Shown here piece after piece: positions 1 through 13,679 of a DNA stretch of 64,000 bases. Position 1 is the first letter of the stretch, and each line of letters begins with the position of its first letter. The stretch is taken from assembly GCA_036571765.1 (NCBI GenBank), contig BROE01000025.1, forward strand, positions 6,368,918-6,432,917. The letters run 5' to 3'. Below the pieces are notes generated by a model that ran no database searches, was not told where the DNA came from, and worked only from the letters and a program-made list of their open reading frames with translations. The position numbers and the translations under genes were made by a program. The DNA comes from Plecoglossus altivelis. Lineage: Eukaryota; Chordata; Actinopteri; Osmeriformes; Plecoglossidae.

Positions 1-1589
1 TGTCTGTCTGCGCCTCAATATTTAAAATCAATTGCTGTAAGTGATACATTATTTACGCTCTACGTTGTCGTGTCTTGTCATGGCAAAACCCTCCTATAAA
101 GAAGCTTCAGTGCTTACGGGCGAGAAGGACTACTGAGGTGTTAAAACAACCAATGGGGAGATAGAGGAGACTTTACAGGTTCCAGTGGTGCCCAGACCAA
201 GACAGCTGTCAATGCTAGTTTTCGCTCTACATGGATTTATGTCTACGTTCATCTTACACAACAGCACCACATGATTTTGGGGCCAGCCTTCCTATTGATT
301 TCCCCTGCCGTCTGAGGAGTTGTATCAAATCTTAAGACAGAAGCCTGTCCTATTTATTTTACTTTTGGTTTATCCTGCAATGCCTTGCGGTTAGTTTGAA
401 GGGAAGAGTTTTACTTACACAGACATCTGGCCTCCACTAGTCACTGTGAAACTTGCACGTCGAAACACAAACTGAGACAGGAACCATTTCTAATTGAATT
501 ACCATCTCAATCACTGTCCCAGCGTATAAATATTGTTTTGAACTTCTGACCACTGTGATGTCTCAAGTCTTATTAGAAACCATTGAACCTGCATGGTACA
601 AGGACAGACTGAAACCAACCAGATCTTTTATTTTGAAAAAGAGAATAACAACTTTTATTTTGAAAAAAAAAGATTAACCATGGCCCACAAAGTGTCTGAT
701 TACTATCTTTTATGCAAACTGTAGTTTGGATGATTCTACAGTCTCCCTGGAGTGGCCCTCACTACGGCTCTCGACAAAACATTTTGAAAAACATTCCGAG
801 GGTTGCCGTAGCATGTATACTGTCGGCCATTTTCCGTAGTTACGCAGCATAAACACCTGCTGTTTGGGCCCCAAAGTATATCCTGTTGGGAAAACCTAAA
901 CATGTGTATCCAATGAAGGAAGGCTCAACAGGGTACATGTCGCAGAGCACATCTCCGCAGAGCAGACCAACTGAGAACGGTTCCACGCCGTAATCTCCGT
1001 TCAGGATCTACAAGAGGGAGGACTGAGGTTTACGTTGGGGAGAAGAACTAGCACTCGCGTTATGCTTATTTCTAGGTTAAGACCAAAGTCATGTCAAGTA
1101 TCACATCGTTCAGGAATGAGGTGTGAAAACATGTCTTCCTAGTCCACTCCCCCTTTAAACCTTTCCCAACACGCGGGCAAGAGTTATTGAGCAGGTGAAG
1201 TGACAAGCTCAACAGGTCAAGAACATTTAAGGCTCTGAAGGTTTCGGTTGTGTTAGCAAAGATATGTATTTTGACTCAATCGCTTTCTACTCCTTGCTAC
1301 CCTCTTTGAAAAGAAACGTCAGTTTGACTTTTGAATAACAAACTTATGAACACGTTGGAATAGTTCAACTGCACGTTCATCGTTGTGGGAAACTTGAGCT
1401 GTAATTTTACCAGGGTTAAGGAGATTTTCTTTCCCGCTGCTGGCTGAATCCAGTCTCCACGGTTGAAGATTTACAAGCATTGTTGACCTTCACTGCTTCC
1501 CTCACTTCCTCTGGAGAACCTTCTAGATTCCGAGGAGGTGAGGGAGAAAACGACACAGGGAAGAAACACATCAACTGCAGAACAATAAG

Positions 1590-1591
<2 letters not shown>

Positions 1592-1623
<32 letters not shown>
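1592..1623. repeat. (CT)n microsatellite
   Basis: An uninterrupted CT dinucleotide run of about 32 bases. Confidence 0.9.
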
Positions 1624-1629
<6 letters not shown>

Positions 1630-4600
1630 CTCCGTTCTCCTCACCCCAGAATACTTATTAGCAGGTATTTAACCTGCTTTTTGGTGTTCGATGGATTTAC
1701 AGAGTCATGAGTCAGAGACCACTTAAAAAGCAACGGGGATTATGTTCATGGAAAACCGGGCAAATGGATATCTCTGTGGTCAATCTGTTCTGTTTAACAT
1801 TCTGGCCAGGGAAATCAAGATTTGCTCAAAGAAAACAGTGACAAGCAGTGTAAATCCTCGTATTGGGCTGCAGTAAGGTGAGGAATGCGGAATGAACTGC
1901 CTAGACTTGGCAGTCATTTCGACTCTAATAGCTATTAGAAACGGCGTGATGAAACTGCCGTGTGAAAGTGTTCTGCTAGTCGAGGCCCTGAGGGAAGGCT
2001 GGGCTTGAGTTCGTGCCTCCGTGGGGTTGAGCTACAGGCACAACACCTGCGTGCTTGGTGGGCGCTTTTGATGGCTGTGAACTTGAGGTGAGTCTAAGTG
2101 CAAAGCAATACCTCCCTCATCAAAATGTCAGAATGCCAGAGCTTCACATACCGCTGTCACAACTGACACATCGTTTGAAAGCTCGGTGAGGTCTCTTTCT
2201 GGCCCATCGCAAAACGTTATTTCTAGCAACATCTTTTCACTTCGATATCAAAGGATGCCGTATCTAAATTTAGATATAGATTAGAAACTTGTTTTCAAAT
2301 TGTGAGTGGGTGCTTTTATGCCCATCCATAATCTGCACCACCTTCACGATATCTAAACATTTTCAGTTTCAGCTTATTACAGTAGGTTACAAGCTAAGAA
2401 CGAGAGTTGTTTTCAACACAAAGAGAGGCTTTTTTTCCTGAGTCTGAGATCCCTGTCTGGTTCTCAGTGCTCATACACTCCACTGCTTCTATGGAACTGC
2501 CTAGGGCTGCAGCTTGGAGATCTCTGTCCTGTTCTGCAGGCCTTTTCAAGGTTCCCTCTCTCCCCTGACTGGCCTGTTCCGTAAACCTTGCTTTCATGAG
2601 AGATCCCTGGCGCTTATTCAGAAAATGTCAATTTTCGTCCACCGTAATTCCATGTTGGCGCATTCCCAGATCTTATCGTAGAGCCTGTATCTTATTCAAG
2701 AGGTTTAAAGTTTAATGAAAGATGGTTTTCCTCAGCGGGGGGTTAGTCAGGCCAGGATTCCAACTGGTCTATGTCAGGAAACACCAGAGACAGTCAGAGG
2801 TTAACGCAACACTTTGGTTCAACACGAACACACAGTGTGTTCCTCCAGGCAACCAATCATTCAAACATGATGCGTTTTCCTGTACAAGTCGATGTACTAA
2901 TGTGTGGTAAAATAACTTGTTGGTCTCATGTAAATTGATAAATGGGATAATTTGATAGATGTTCTAATTAGAAACCTGTATCAACTTATAAATGATCGAA
3001 TCAGATATAACAGGATGCTCCATTTTTGTTGAGTGAAAGGTTTATAAGAGAGGGTAAACGGTTTGACTCCTGGTTCATACGTGTGCTGTGTCTTTGGGTG
3101 GTTAGATCCATACATCCTGCCAGTGTTGCACATTTCAAGAAGATGCCATTCCAGCGACTTAAGCATAGTTTCAAATGTATCATATAGAATGTCACTACTT
3201 AAGAGGGAGAGAGAAAGCGAGAGAGAAATCAAGAGGAGATTTACTTGTCAATCAATTCCCCTGACTCAAGTTCCATCGGGCCCCCAGGGGAGTAAGAAAG
3301 AGGTTGGGGTCAGCTCTCTGTAAATCTGGTGATGAAATGTTGACAAAACAAGCAATTTTCTGTAATTTTGCCACAGCCATCTCTCACCAGCCTAGTCATT
3401 CAAAACCCCTTAATTTCAAATGGCAACCCACCGTGACCTTTGACCTGCCTCTCATCCCGGTCTACATTGGCCTGGCAGTAAGACATAACAGTCTTTCAGG
3501 TCAGGTAGATGGCGTTTAAGACCCTGCCGTATAAAGGATGTCTTTGTCTCTGGGCAATCCCGGCACCCACTAAAAGGATAAGAAATGCAGTTAATAGCTC
3601 AGTAGTTTGGCTAATCATCAGTTGCCATTACTGCTCCAATATCGGCAGGGATGACAGACTTATCAATAAAAAAAAAAGACGTCCAGACTGAACCTTCCAT
3701 TCTCCATCGTTGTGATCTCTGCTCCAGTAAGCATGGCTTTCATTTTCTCTTCGCTCCAAACGGCACACCTCAGTTCCTCTTCATGACGTGCCAGATGTCA
3801 CTCACCTTTTCCTCTGTGTTCCGTCAGAACCCGGGCCATTACGTCTCACAGTTTGGTTTTATTTCTTGGGCCGGTAAGATTTGATACAGGGAGGGCATTT
3901 AGAGTGTAATTATCGTTTGTATTCATGCGTGTCTTGCTGTGGTTTGGCTGAATTGAGCTTGCAGGCTTTTGTTCATACTTTAGCTCAGATTGCAGTGGAG
4001 TAGATTCCCAGATCGAATGAAGATATGGTCAGCAATTCTTCATCATCAAAGTATGTAACTGTTTGATGATTTGAATATGATGATGTCATTATTTCTGATT
4101 TTTTTTTTGGAATTGTTAGTCCAATTTTTCCGCTTATTTTCTTCTCACAAACTACACATCAAACCACAGTCTTGGAGGGGATCATCTCTAACGCGACGTC
4201 ACTGTAGTCAGACTGACCGCATATAAAAATACGACGCATTCTCTCTTTAATCACTAAAGTCCTTATTTTACCCCCGGCTCATCCAGCGACACAGTCTCCG
4301 CTCCTTGAAGGAGTAACGTGAGAGGAGCAGAAGGCTCCACACCTGGGCGAGCTTTGCCTTCTCCCTGACAGAGATGGTGAGGACCAGCTACTGACAGACT
4401 CAAACACCTGCTGTTGGGAGGTATGTTCTCCATCAGTGGGCTTCGGACTCACGCCGGATAAGGAGGACTGGGGTGCCATTGTTCCCTCTCAGCACTGACA
4501 GACCAGGTATTTCTGGTGCCCTGATGCAGAGGACAATGGTTTATTCATGTTGTTCTTATTTGGAGGCAAATCTATAAAATCTCCTTCAACTGTCAGTAAT

Positions 4601-6897
4601 CTTCAGCGTGTCGTGTAAATACAAATACATTCATATTTATTCACGTGGTGCCGCAGATGTAATTATGCACAAGTACACAAATCGTGCACAGAACTGCGTA
4701 GAAAATGGTGATGAAAATAAGTATGAATTGGAAAATGGATGTTATTTTAAAAATTGAGAGATCAATTATCAAGTGATTGTATTTGATCAAGACCAGCATC
4801 AAAGCTGTTTCATGATGATGTCCCTTCATATGGCCAGTTCACAATGGCTGCTATTCACCTCTATTTTCAATCGATGAACATTTTAATCCCTTCCGTGTTT
4901 ATGAATTAATGTTTTTTACTTCCATCTGTCGAAGATGATCTCTTGATCTGTTATCAAAAGCTCAACTGCTGAACTGTTCTCACCTGTTTAATGATAGCTT
5001 GGAAATGGATGAATGGAACAAAGTGTCCACAATGATATAATTAGACTACAAGATGTTGAAAACCTCTATTTTCTCCAAACAAAAGCAATGCGTTTAGAGG
5101 CAGGAGGAAAAAAATGCTGAAACGTATTACAGCATGAATTTATTTACTTGTTCATTCTTTAAGCTGTTGAAACGACTGTGTCCAGAGAGCGATACAGAAC
5201 AACAGCTCTCATTATGTCCTCTCTCTGATACCTGAGACGTGGCCTTCAGACACATCACCCCTGGCCTTTACCCTCCTGGGCTCGTGGATGGTGGACACTT
5301 GGGAATTTGCTTAGTCACCTGAGATAAAAAAGAAAGAGGTGAGTGGCTCCACTGCCCCTTCTGTCCCACCTGGAGGCTGGTCGTTGCCCCCGCGCACCCT
5401 CCACATCAAGCCCCTTAGTTCACTGCCAAAGAATTCTTGGTGGAGCAAACACCACTGCAACTGACAAAGAACCATTTCAAGAAAGATTACAACTTGAAAC
5501 AGGAAAGCCTTTGATTACGAGGCTGTTTGAAAATGTTATCGATATCACAATCGTTCCAGCAGGTCAACAACACCATCTCTAATCACCATACCTTGGCTGC
5601 ACCTTCAGTTATGCGTCGATCTTTCGGGGTGGGGAAGGGGTGCGGGTGGGGGGTGGGGGGGGGAGAGAATACGTTTCTGTTTGAGAATAGAGGAGCAGCT
5701 TGTTTAACAAGGAGCATGTGCAATGACAAGGCAATTCTGCTCCTTATGTTCATCAGCCACCTGCACTACCCAGATTAGGTCAGATATTCACTCGACCTGC
5801 CAAGCTGTCACTCACATAATATGAAGAGAAAAAACACACAGAGGCCCACATTCACTTTTGTTTTTCATAAATACGACAAGCAACAAAACCTAGAGACTAT
5901 CTGAGGCAAAATGTCTTATGCAGTTATTGTTTCCACATTGCTTGCCATTTTGTAATGTAACAAAATACAAAAAATTTAACTGTCCAAATAAATTCTGTAC
6001 TGTAACATTGTGACCCAATTTACTCATGCGTAGAGCTACATAATCTAAATGTTTACATTCTATTAATAAACATTTTATACATTGCTCCATACATTCACAG
6101 GATTGTAAACTTGCCTTTTTGCATACATTGGTCAGTTGCCAAGAAACGAAAAAGTTAACATAAAAGTAATTGTAGCTTCTATTTTTCTTTTGAATTAATG
6201 CTACCAAAATTTCATTAGGTGTGGATTTGTATAATGTAAATAGATTTGATATAGCTGACAAAAGCAATTTAAGAAAAGAAAATAGCATGTTGTTATGAAA
6301 CATTAGGCAGAAACTGTGGCATCAGTGATTTATTGGAGCACACCACCACGTATCTACAAATCAAAAGTCTCATAAATCTTGACCCATGAATCTCTTTGCT
6401 ATCTTGTACACGGAACGTTGGCCTAACACTCACATTTGAACTGTTTTGCTCCCATGTTTCTAGGTATCGCATTCATATATGTTCTCACTGGTTCATGGTT
6501 GAATAAATGTCGAATACAAAAAGCGTCGTTAAATCCCGGTGAACACAAACGTTAGAAGACTTATCAACTTCTAAGTCAAGCCTTGATTTATCTTGTCCTT
6601 CTAGATATTCCTGAGTTTCTGGCGAAATCCATGGAGTTTCTAAGACACTTTGTTGGGCGTGTGGCGCCCCGTTGTGGTTGAACTATTTAACTAAAAACAG
6701 ACTGAGAAAAGACAGACCGGCAATCCTTACAGTTCAGGATGCCATTGTTCTGACCTCAGAGAACGAATGTAACTAAAGGGCTGCGAAACAGAACACACGA
6801 TCTGTGTTACCACAGACCGCTGAGAACTACTTTATATTTATGTGCGTTATTATCAAACTTTGTCTTGCTAAGTAGAGAATGTATACAAGTGTGTGAA

Positions 6898-6950
6898 GTG
6901 TGTGTGTGTGCGTGTGCGTGCGTGTGCGTGTGCGTGCGTGTGTGTGTGTC
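6898..6950. repeat. (TG)n / GCGTG compound microsatellite
   Basis: TG dinucleotides interrupted by periodic CG steps (units such as TGCGTG). Confidence 0.85.
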
Positions 6951-7199
6951 TGAGCAACAGGCACGCAAAGATGATTGGATGATTGACATGCTTACGGTAC
7001 TAATTGAATTATGTGACATATGATTTCGCAGATTAGAGCCAACATGAATATAGTTGAACCATTATTCACTGTTATTTGTTAAAATGTAATGAGTAAGTTC
7101 AAGCAGGAAGGCCGTACATACAGTAACAGACTACAGTACCAAATGCCAACCAATAAGACAGAAACACTTCCGTTTGATAAAAAAAAAAGAAAAAAAAAA

Positions 7200-7302
7200 T
7201 TGCAGCAGCTTTCTGACACAGCTGGAGTGGGGGGGGACTGGAGGCCTGGCAGAAGCGATAGAAAACAACGGGGGGGAATGGGCGACGTTTGATTGGGAAA
7301 AG
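7200..7302 (+). other. zbtb34: Candidate zbtb34 non-coding first exon and donor site
   Basis: A plus-strand purine-rich stretch ends in a good splice donor (GGGAAAAG followed by GTGAGTTT, exon end 7302). It lies 4.8 kb upstream of the coding exon, whose acceptor is at about 12117. The flanking DNA (7360..7520) is richer in CpG than the surroundings. This is inferred from the donor and from the need for an upstream exon: the coding exon begins with a CAG acceptor only about 32 bases before the ATG. Its 5' end cannot be placed, and another upstream exon is equally possible. Confidence 0.3.
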
Positions 7303-8999
7303 GTGAGTTTAACATTGATTTCTTTGTTTCTTTGATTCAATGCTAACATTCTTGAAACGTTTTAGCGGCTGTCACCGGAGAACGAAAATGTTGCATGTTA
7401 GCGCTTTTAGCTTGATCTTGCTAGCTTGCTAATGCTAGCCCAAGCTAGCTTCCAAGCTAGCCCCCCTACTCCCACGTCGAGCTTGGAAAGCCCTGGACAG
7501 CCGCTCGTGGGAAAGTCATCTGCTGCAAGAAATGGTCATAATGACGTTTGCTCCATGTATTTATTTATGGCAAAGGGTTACGTGGCCTAATATAAACTAG
7601 TGGTTATTACTCAAAAACTGTCTGGTTAGCTAAATGTCATAGCTAGCCAAGCCAACACAGTTAGCTACAGTACTGCGAGTTATCCGTGAAGGGTAGGGCT
7701 GGCGAAGTGGGCACGAGTCGCTACGCAATTCTCTAACTTTCCTGTTTGATATATATAAGTCCAGTATAAAGGTAACTGGTTAACATATTGCACTGGGACA
7801 TAGCCGACGATGTAATGCCGCTACGGACGTTGTGCATTGCAACAACAGTGGCAAAGTTCGACCTCGAAGTGCAGTTTACTGAATCTTTTTCAGGGCGTCG
7901 TGGCAAGAGCTGTTAAACTTGCACTTTTATTTAACGTTATGACAGACACCTTTTTCAAAGGGATTCGTTTGTCCAATTTCTCCTTGTTGAGCAAATAGCC
8001 AGTAGGTAAAAAAAAAAGCTTTGCTACGACGTACCATTTGCTTGCTGTTATTATTATGTTTTAGCTAATCTTAACACTCTTATCTTTCTGTTTCATGGCT
8101 CAAGCAAACTTGTACATGCCAAATAATGCATCATTCTAGCTTGCTGGCTATTCACCAAGCTAGCACTAACGCTGGCAGACTTGCCTTATGCAAGCGCTCT
8201 CATGTAATTTTGATTCATTGTTGTCATTTCTGTATTACTCGTGGTATTATGTTTAAGCCTGCAACGATTTAATTGTCAATCCCTTAAACGTGTCAGTTCA
8301 AACGCCGAGTTATTTGCATTCCGCGAACACGTTTACTGGAGAGGGCTTGCGATGCGTTAAAATATGTTAAATCCACGATCAAATAGAGACAAAGCATTAA
8401 TGGCGATTATTAATGTAAAAAATAACGTTTTGTGTCATGTCGTAAACACCGTAAACTTGATTGAACTGACAGTACAAAGTGCAAGGTACTGGGTCATCAG
8501 GTGCGTTTGAGTTCGCCTTGGGTCCTGAGTCGCTTTGACCACGAGTTGACCACAACATCCAAACGTCAATAACGCCAACAGATTCACCCGGAACCTCCGT
8601 GTTTCGGGGTGTTTCCTAGCCGCTGTGGTTTTAATGCGAACCTGGCAAGTCCATCGAAACCACTTTGGATACCGTAAGACATGTCGGAACAGACCGAGAC
8701 ACCTATTATGCATTTTAGATGAGTAGGCATTATGGCTTTGCACCCATTAAACCCTACATCTTTACAACCACGGTTCCCTTAAGGATAAGCTGTGAAATGG
8801 TCTGCTACTGGATGGAGATTGAGCAATTCATGCACAAACAACACTGATAGGTGTAGACATGAGTGTTGTAAGAGCAGCCTCCTGGCTGTAGAAATACATG
8901 CACTTCATTACTACAAATATTTACTTTAGTGGGGCACCAATGATGCCTATGTTTTCATGCATGACCCAGTCTCTACCCCCCCCCCCCATCCACACACAC

Positions 9000-9055
<56 letters not shown>

Positions 9056-12000
9056 GTAGTATAGACCACCTTGCTTGAATGATTAATGGAAGATAGACTG
9101 TGAACACACCAAGTGATGGATGCTTAATGAAGGATGACAGCTTCCAGTTCAGGACTAGTCTCAAGACTCACTCGGTTATGAATGTTGGTTCGTTCATTCA
9201 TTCACCGTTATGAATGTGTGATTGTGTAATGGAGTGAATCATTTCCCTGCAGAGTCTACAAGCAGCAACTGTAAATTATTTTTATCTGTACATATTAGGT
9301 CAACCTCATGCAAAGTCTGATTTCCCTTGCTAATTGGAGAGAGGGGGAACACATTTTTAATGAGGTCTATGCAAACGATAATTGTGCTTCTGCTTTTTGT
9401 GTGGAGGCAATCTGGGTATTAGTTGTCCAGTGTCTGTCAAAATAACTCTATCTTAATTGGCCAGACGGTTGTGGACTAAGAGGGCGTGGCCTTCTCTGTA
9501 GTCTTATGTCATCCAGCTCCTATACCATCCTGACACAGCCCCTCTGCGTAGCACGTTTAGACCGAGAACAGGACAGACATGCGGCTTGTGAAGGAAGACC
9601 CAGGGCTAGATTGACCAGAGAGGGGAGAACTGTGCGTCGTGGTTGGAGTAATGAACTGACCCAACTACCGTGGTTCAGTGGTCTGGCTTTCAAAGCAAGG
9701 CCCGTTCGTTCCTGAACACATCTTTAGTTTTGCGTCAAAGTAAAATAATGATTCTGTTGCAGTAGTTGCACACCAAAGCAGATAAAATAATCCCTCCACC
9801 TTTTATCTCCTTGACTTCTTCCAAAAGTCTGGCTCACTGTATTTATTCGCCTTCTCATATTGCTCTGGCATGCCCTGCTTGTTTAGCAGTTTTGGCTTTG
9901 GATGCCGAGCAAGCTTTTTAGTCCAAAATATATCTTATCTCGAAGAAAGCATTTATTGCTTGTACGCCGACACAGCTTTTTTTGTTGAATAATTCCCCCG
10001 TTTTTTTTTTTTTTATATATATTTTTTAAGAGTGATTGGCAGTGAATTTTCCCTTTGCATTGCAGTCATCCTCGTATGTCAGTAATGGTACAGAGCAGAC
10101 AACGTAGACCTCTTAGCCTAGCCGGTATCAGTCTGTCAAGGATTGTTGTCAAAGTGGTCGGTGCAGTGTCCTCTATCCAATCAGAGGAGAGATTTCTAGT
10201 TTGATCAGTACATTGTCTTAGGGTGGAGCTATCTCCTATGTTTCTCGGGGCTCTTGGTATTTTTTTTTCTGGAATTTGGGTCATATCACTCGGCCTTACA
10301 TTATTATTAGTCCAAAAGGAAGTTGAGACCAAGTTGTCGATTTCAGCCATCATCATCGTTGGTAGGTAGATAAAGATCAACTCAATTCTTGAAACAGACA
10401 TGCTGGACTAATGCACTGTAGGTCTTCCAGTTCGACCAATCGGAACCTTGGTTGTAGGCTTCACCCTTAACTGTGACCAATTGGATCCTTACTTGTAGAC
10501 CTCATCCTTGAGTTTAACTCGGCCACGGGGCAGGCATTCTTTGGCAGGCTTTCAACTTGGCAGTTGAGTCCGTGTGTATGTTTCTGGCTGGCTGATATAT
10601 TTAATATGCATTCTATATTTAAAAGCCCTGGAAGGGCAGAGAGAAAATATGGTACCATGCTTCATTTTAACTGTTCTTTCAGTTTTGCCTGCCCGCCTGC
10701 CCCTTCTCTCCATTTCTCCTGCGCCAGAACATACGGGTTGAGAGACAGGTGTCTTGGCAAGCCTTGGCAATCGGAGAAAGTGTTTACATTCTGAAAGTGC
10801 TGACTGAGACGAAATGCCCAGAGGATCATGCTGAATTGCTATGGAGGGAGGAAAAGAGTGATGCTACAGTAGGCCAGATGGTGAGATGAGGGCAGAGATG
10901 GATATAAAACTGCATACAGACAGTTCTGTGCATAGCTCGACGAAGGAAACATGAACCAGCCGATCTCTAAAGAGTTTATTTATTTATTTTAAAGAGCAAT
11001 TTGCATTTTCCTGCCACGTTTTTAAGTCTTGCGTTGTCTATTTCTATTGCAGTGTTAAGTGATGCACATTCTGCTATCTGCTGTGAGGCATTAAACTATC
11101 CTCAAGGTTTATAGAGGCTGCTAAATCCATGTTGTTGTGCTGAACTCCCTTCTAGGTTCATAGTGGCAGCTCTCTTTGTGAAGCGTGTTTTCAGTCAGAT
11201 TAAACATCTGCTTATATTTGTTGTCGCTTTTGGTGGGCAGATTTAGCCGTTGCACAGATTACACGTCTCTTGTGAACAGCCAGAACACTGGATAGGGTGG
11301 ACTAGCTGTTACAAGCCATCTCAACCTGCAGTCATCCCTACTCTCATTCCTTTGGCAAATTACTGTGAAATTGCCCAGCTGCGCGGTCTTTTTTTGAGTT
11401 GAGATTCCCAGATTGTTCTCATTGGAGACTCGGTCATGTCTGCATCGACTCCTGGTAGACTCCGGAGTGAGTGGCTGTAGTGAAATGGGTCAAACACAGG
11501 CGCAGTTATGGTTGGCACACTATTTTCTTATCTCAATCACCCCCCCCCCCCCCCTCCTCCCCTTCCCCACAAAAAAAACATTAAGTTAGCAGTTAGCTGC
11601 AGGCTTATATAATTTTGTCACAAGACGAATTGGATATCTTGTCAGGCTCCACTTGCTACATATTGAGGCTAACTGGCGTCAGAGGCGTCTGTAGAGTTGG
11701 TTTTCTCGCTCCTGTGTGAATGTGGAAACGAGGCAGCTCCTCGCTCCTGCTTTCTGCCTCAGAGTTCGGTGATTGAAATAGCCTCAAGGTGTTACAGCCG
11801 TGTAGCTAGCAAGACCTCGGGAATGCCGAGATGTGTGGTTGATTGTTGAGATGTTTCTAGTACCTTCTGTTCCTGTTGGCAACTTCACATGTTGTATTTA
11901 ATTTCACGCCTTGTCAATTTTGTAGTGGACAAATAGTGGCCTGTCTACATTTCTGTAGTTTAACTTAGTATCTTGTATTCTTTAAAAATCTTAATAATTC

Positions 12001-12117
12001 ACAACAACTCTTTATGGTCACATGTCAACAAACTACAATAGCTGCAAATATTCCTCGTAGATTCCTTCACTCTCCTGTGGTTTAATCTTATCGTTCTTGT
12101 CGGTTCCTCCCACCAGG
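7303..12117 (+). other. Presumed zbtb34 5' intron
   Basis: About 4.8 kb without a supported coding exon. It contains a cluster of GCTAGC-like words (7395..7460), a C run plus CA microsatellite (8976..9052), poly-T tracts near 10000 and a C run near 11541..11556. It ends in a pyrimidine-rich acceptor with CAG just before 12118. It counts as an intron only if the candidate first exon upstream is correct. Confidence 0.35.
8976..9052. repeat. C run plus (CA)n microsatellite
   Basis: A run of about 12 C residues, a short spacer, then some 60 bases of CA dinucleotides. Confidence 0.92.
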
Positions 12118-12149
12118 CTGTGGACAAAGTGGCGCGACACCTCAAAGTC

Positions 12150-13679
12150 ATGGAGGACGGCAGCAGCTACATCGAGTTCGACGTGCCGGAGTTCAGCAAC
12201 ACGGTCCTCAACCAGCTCAACGAGCTGCGTCTGCAGGGTAAGCTGTGCGACATCATCGTACACATCCAGGGACAGCCGTTCCGAGCTCACAAGGCGGTCC
12301 TGGCTGCCAGCTCGCCGTACTTCCGCGACCACTCCGCCCTGGGCACCATGAGCGGCCTGTCGATCTCCGTCATCAAGAGCCCGGAGGTGTTCGAACAGCT
12401 GCTGGCCTTCTGCTACACGGGACGCATGTCGCTGCAGCTCAAGGACGTCATCAGCTTCCTGACGGCCGCCAGCTTCCTGCAGATGCAGGCCATCATCGAC
12501 AAGTGCACACAGATCCTGGAGGGGATCCACTCCAAAATCAGCTTACCAGCCTCCAGCAGCCCCGGAAAAGACGGCTCCCAGGCTAGCCGCAACGGCGTGA
12601 AAGACAGCAGTCTCTTCATCAACCCCACCCAGATCTCCCCCCCATACTTCTCCCGGCACGGCCACGCGGGGAACCTGGAGACGCGCTCCGAGCTGGCAGG
12701 GAAGACCCTCGGCCGGGGGCGTCTGCCGGAGGAAGGTCAGTCGGACCGCGGCAGCAGCGACGGCGTGTCCGAGCAAGAGGCGCCCATCGAGGGCGACACA
12801 GAGCAGGTGGAGCTCATCGGCAAGGACGGCCAGGTGACGGACGTCCACGTGAAGCTGGAGAAGACCGACCGGCCCAGCTACTCGGACAGCTCATCCGCCG
12901 GCGACGACGGTTACCACACGGAGCTGGTGGACGGGGAGCAGGTTCTGGCAGTCAGCGTGGGCTCCTACGGCCCGGTCATCCAGTCCACCGGCTACACCTA
13001 CTCAGGACTGTCCTCCCCCTGCTTCGTCAGTCTCAGCAGCTCTAGCCCCTCCCGCTCCATGCTCAGCGGATTCCGGGGAGGGCGCGCCAGGGCCAAGAGG
13101 CCTGTGGTCGTCCCGGCTGAGGTGCTGAGTCAGGTCAAGCCGGGAGCGGACGAGGGCGAGCCAGGGTTGGGCTCCTCTGGCCTGGAGAACGACGTCCGGG
13201 AGAGGAGCCTGCGCAGCCAGTGGTACCCCTACAACGAGAGGCTGATCTGCATCTACTGCGGCAAGTCCTTCAACCAGAAGGGCAGCTTGGACCGCCACAT
13301 GCGCCTGCACATGGGAATCACCCCTTTCGTCTGCAAGTTCTGCGGGAAGAAATACACAAGGAAAGACCAGCTGGAGTACCACATCCGCGGCCACACGGAC
13401 AACAAGCCCTTCCACTGCCAAATCTGTGGCAAGTGCTTCCCCTTCCAGGGCACCCTGAACCAACACCTGAGGAAGAAGCACCTGGGGGCGTCGGAGGGCA
13501 GGAATCACATGGACTCTCCAGAGAGGACGGAGGGAAGCTCCGGGCAGAAGGACCCAGAGGACGCCTCAGAGGGGATGGCGTTCGAGCCACAGTACTCAGA
13601 GGAAGCGCCGGCCAATGACATAGAGGAGGCTTCAAAGTGCAGTCCAGAGGAGGCTCCGGCATCCAGATGTGATTTTTAG
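12150..13679 (+). CDS. zbtb34: Zinc finger and BTB domain-containing protein 34
   Basis: A single-exon reading frame of 509 codons encodes a nuclear BTB/POZ-C2H2 protein. Such proteins dimerise through the BTB domain and bind DNA through the fingers, usually as transcriptional repressors. The BTB domain covers about residues 10-125 and includes GKLCDIIVHIQGQPFRAHKA near residue 31. A long, acidic and serine-rich linker follows, with a GDDGYHTE motif. Three C2H2 fingers begin at cysteines 367, 395 and 423, with helix segments SFNQKGSLDRHMRLH, KYTRKDQLEYHIRGH and FPFQGTLNQHLRKKH. I chose the ATG at 12150 because it matches the N-terminus I recall for ZBTB34 (Met, acidic residue, then a serine-rich run leading to FDVPE). 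The frame stays open 33 bases further upstream, but only to a GTG next to the splice acceptor. The stop is TAG at 13677. ZBTB37 and ZBTB43 are relatives, but linker and finger sequence fit ZBTB34 best. GC content is well above the flanks, as is usual for such exons. Confidence 0.95.
   Translation: MEDGSSYIEFDVPEFSNTVLNQLNELRLQGKLCDIIVHIQGQPFRAHKAVLAASSPYFRDHSALGTMSGLSISVIKSPEVFEQLLAFCYTGRMSLQLKDVISFLTAASFLQMQAIIDKCTQILEGIHSKISLPASSSPGKDGSQASRNGVKDSSLFINPTQISPPYFSRHGHAGNLETRSELAGKTLGRGRLPEEGQSDRGSSDGVSEQEAPIEGDTEQVELIGKDGQVTDVHVKLEKTDRPSYSDSSSAGDDGYHTELVDGEQVLAVSVGSYGPVIQSTGYTYSGLSSPCFVSLSSSSPSRSMLSGFRGGRARAKRPVVVPAEVLSQVKPGADEGEPGLGSSGLENDVRERSLRSQWYPYNERLICIYCGKSFNQKGSLDRHMRLHMGITPFVCKFCGKKYTRKDQLEYHIRGHTDNKPFHCQICGKCFPFQGTLNQHLRKKHLGASEGRNHMDSPERTEGSSGQKDPEDASEGMAFEPQYSEEAPANDIEEASKCSPEEAPASRCDF

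Larger units (their letters stand above)
1..7190. other. Intergenic DNA, no supported gene
   Basis: About 7 kb of AT-rich sequence in which I see no exon-like reading frame flanked by splice sites and no recognisable RNA gene. It holds a CT dinucleotide run near 1592..1623, a G-rich run near 5630..5665 and a TG/GCGTG run near 6898..6950. The longest open frames (for example a 137-codon minus frame at 5890..6303) are low-complexity or AT-driven and resemble no family I know. The stretch could contain UTR or enhancer sequence of a neighbouring gene, but nothing visible proves it. Confidence 0.6.

Noticed and set aside
5890..6303. 137-codon minus frame in AT-rich DNA
   Set aside because: Composition is explained by AT richness, with no recognisable domain, promoter or splice context.
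12033..13508. Antisense and alternate-frame ORFs across zbtb34 (up to 168 codons)
   Set aside because: Shadows of a GC-rich coding exon, with arginine/alanine/leucine-biased composition and no domain.
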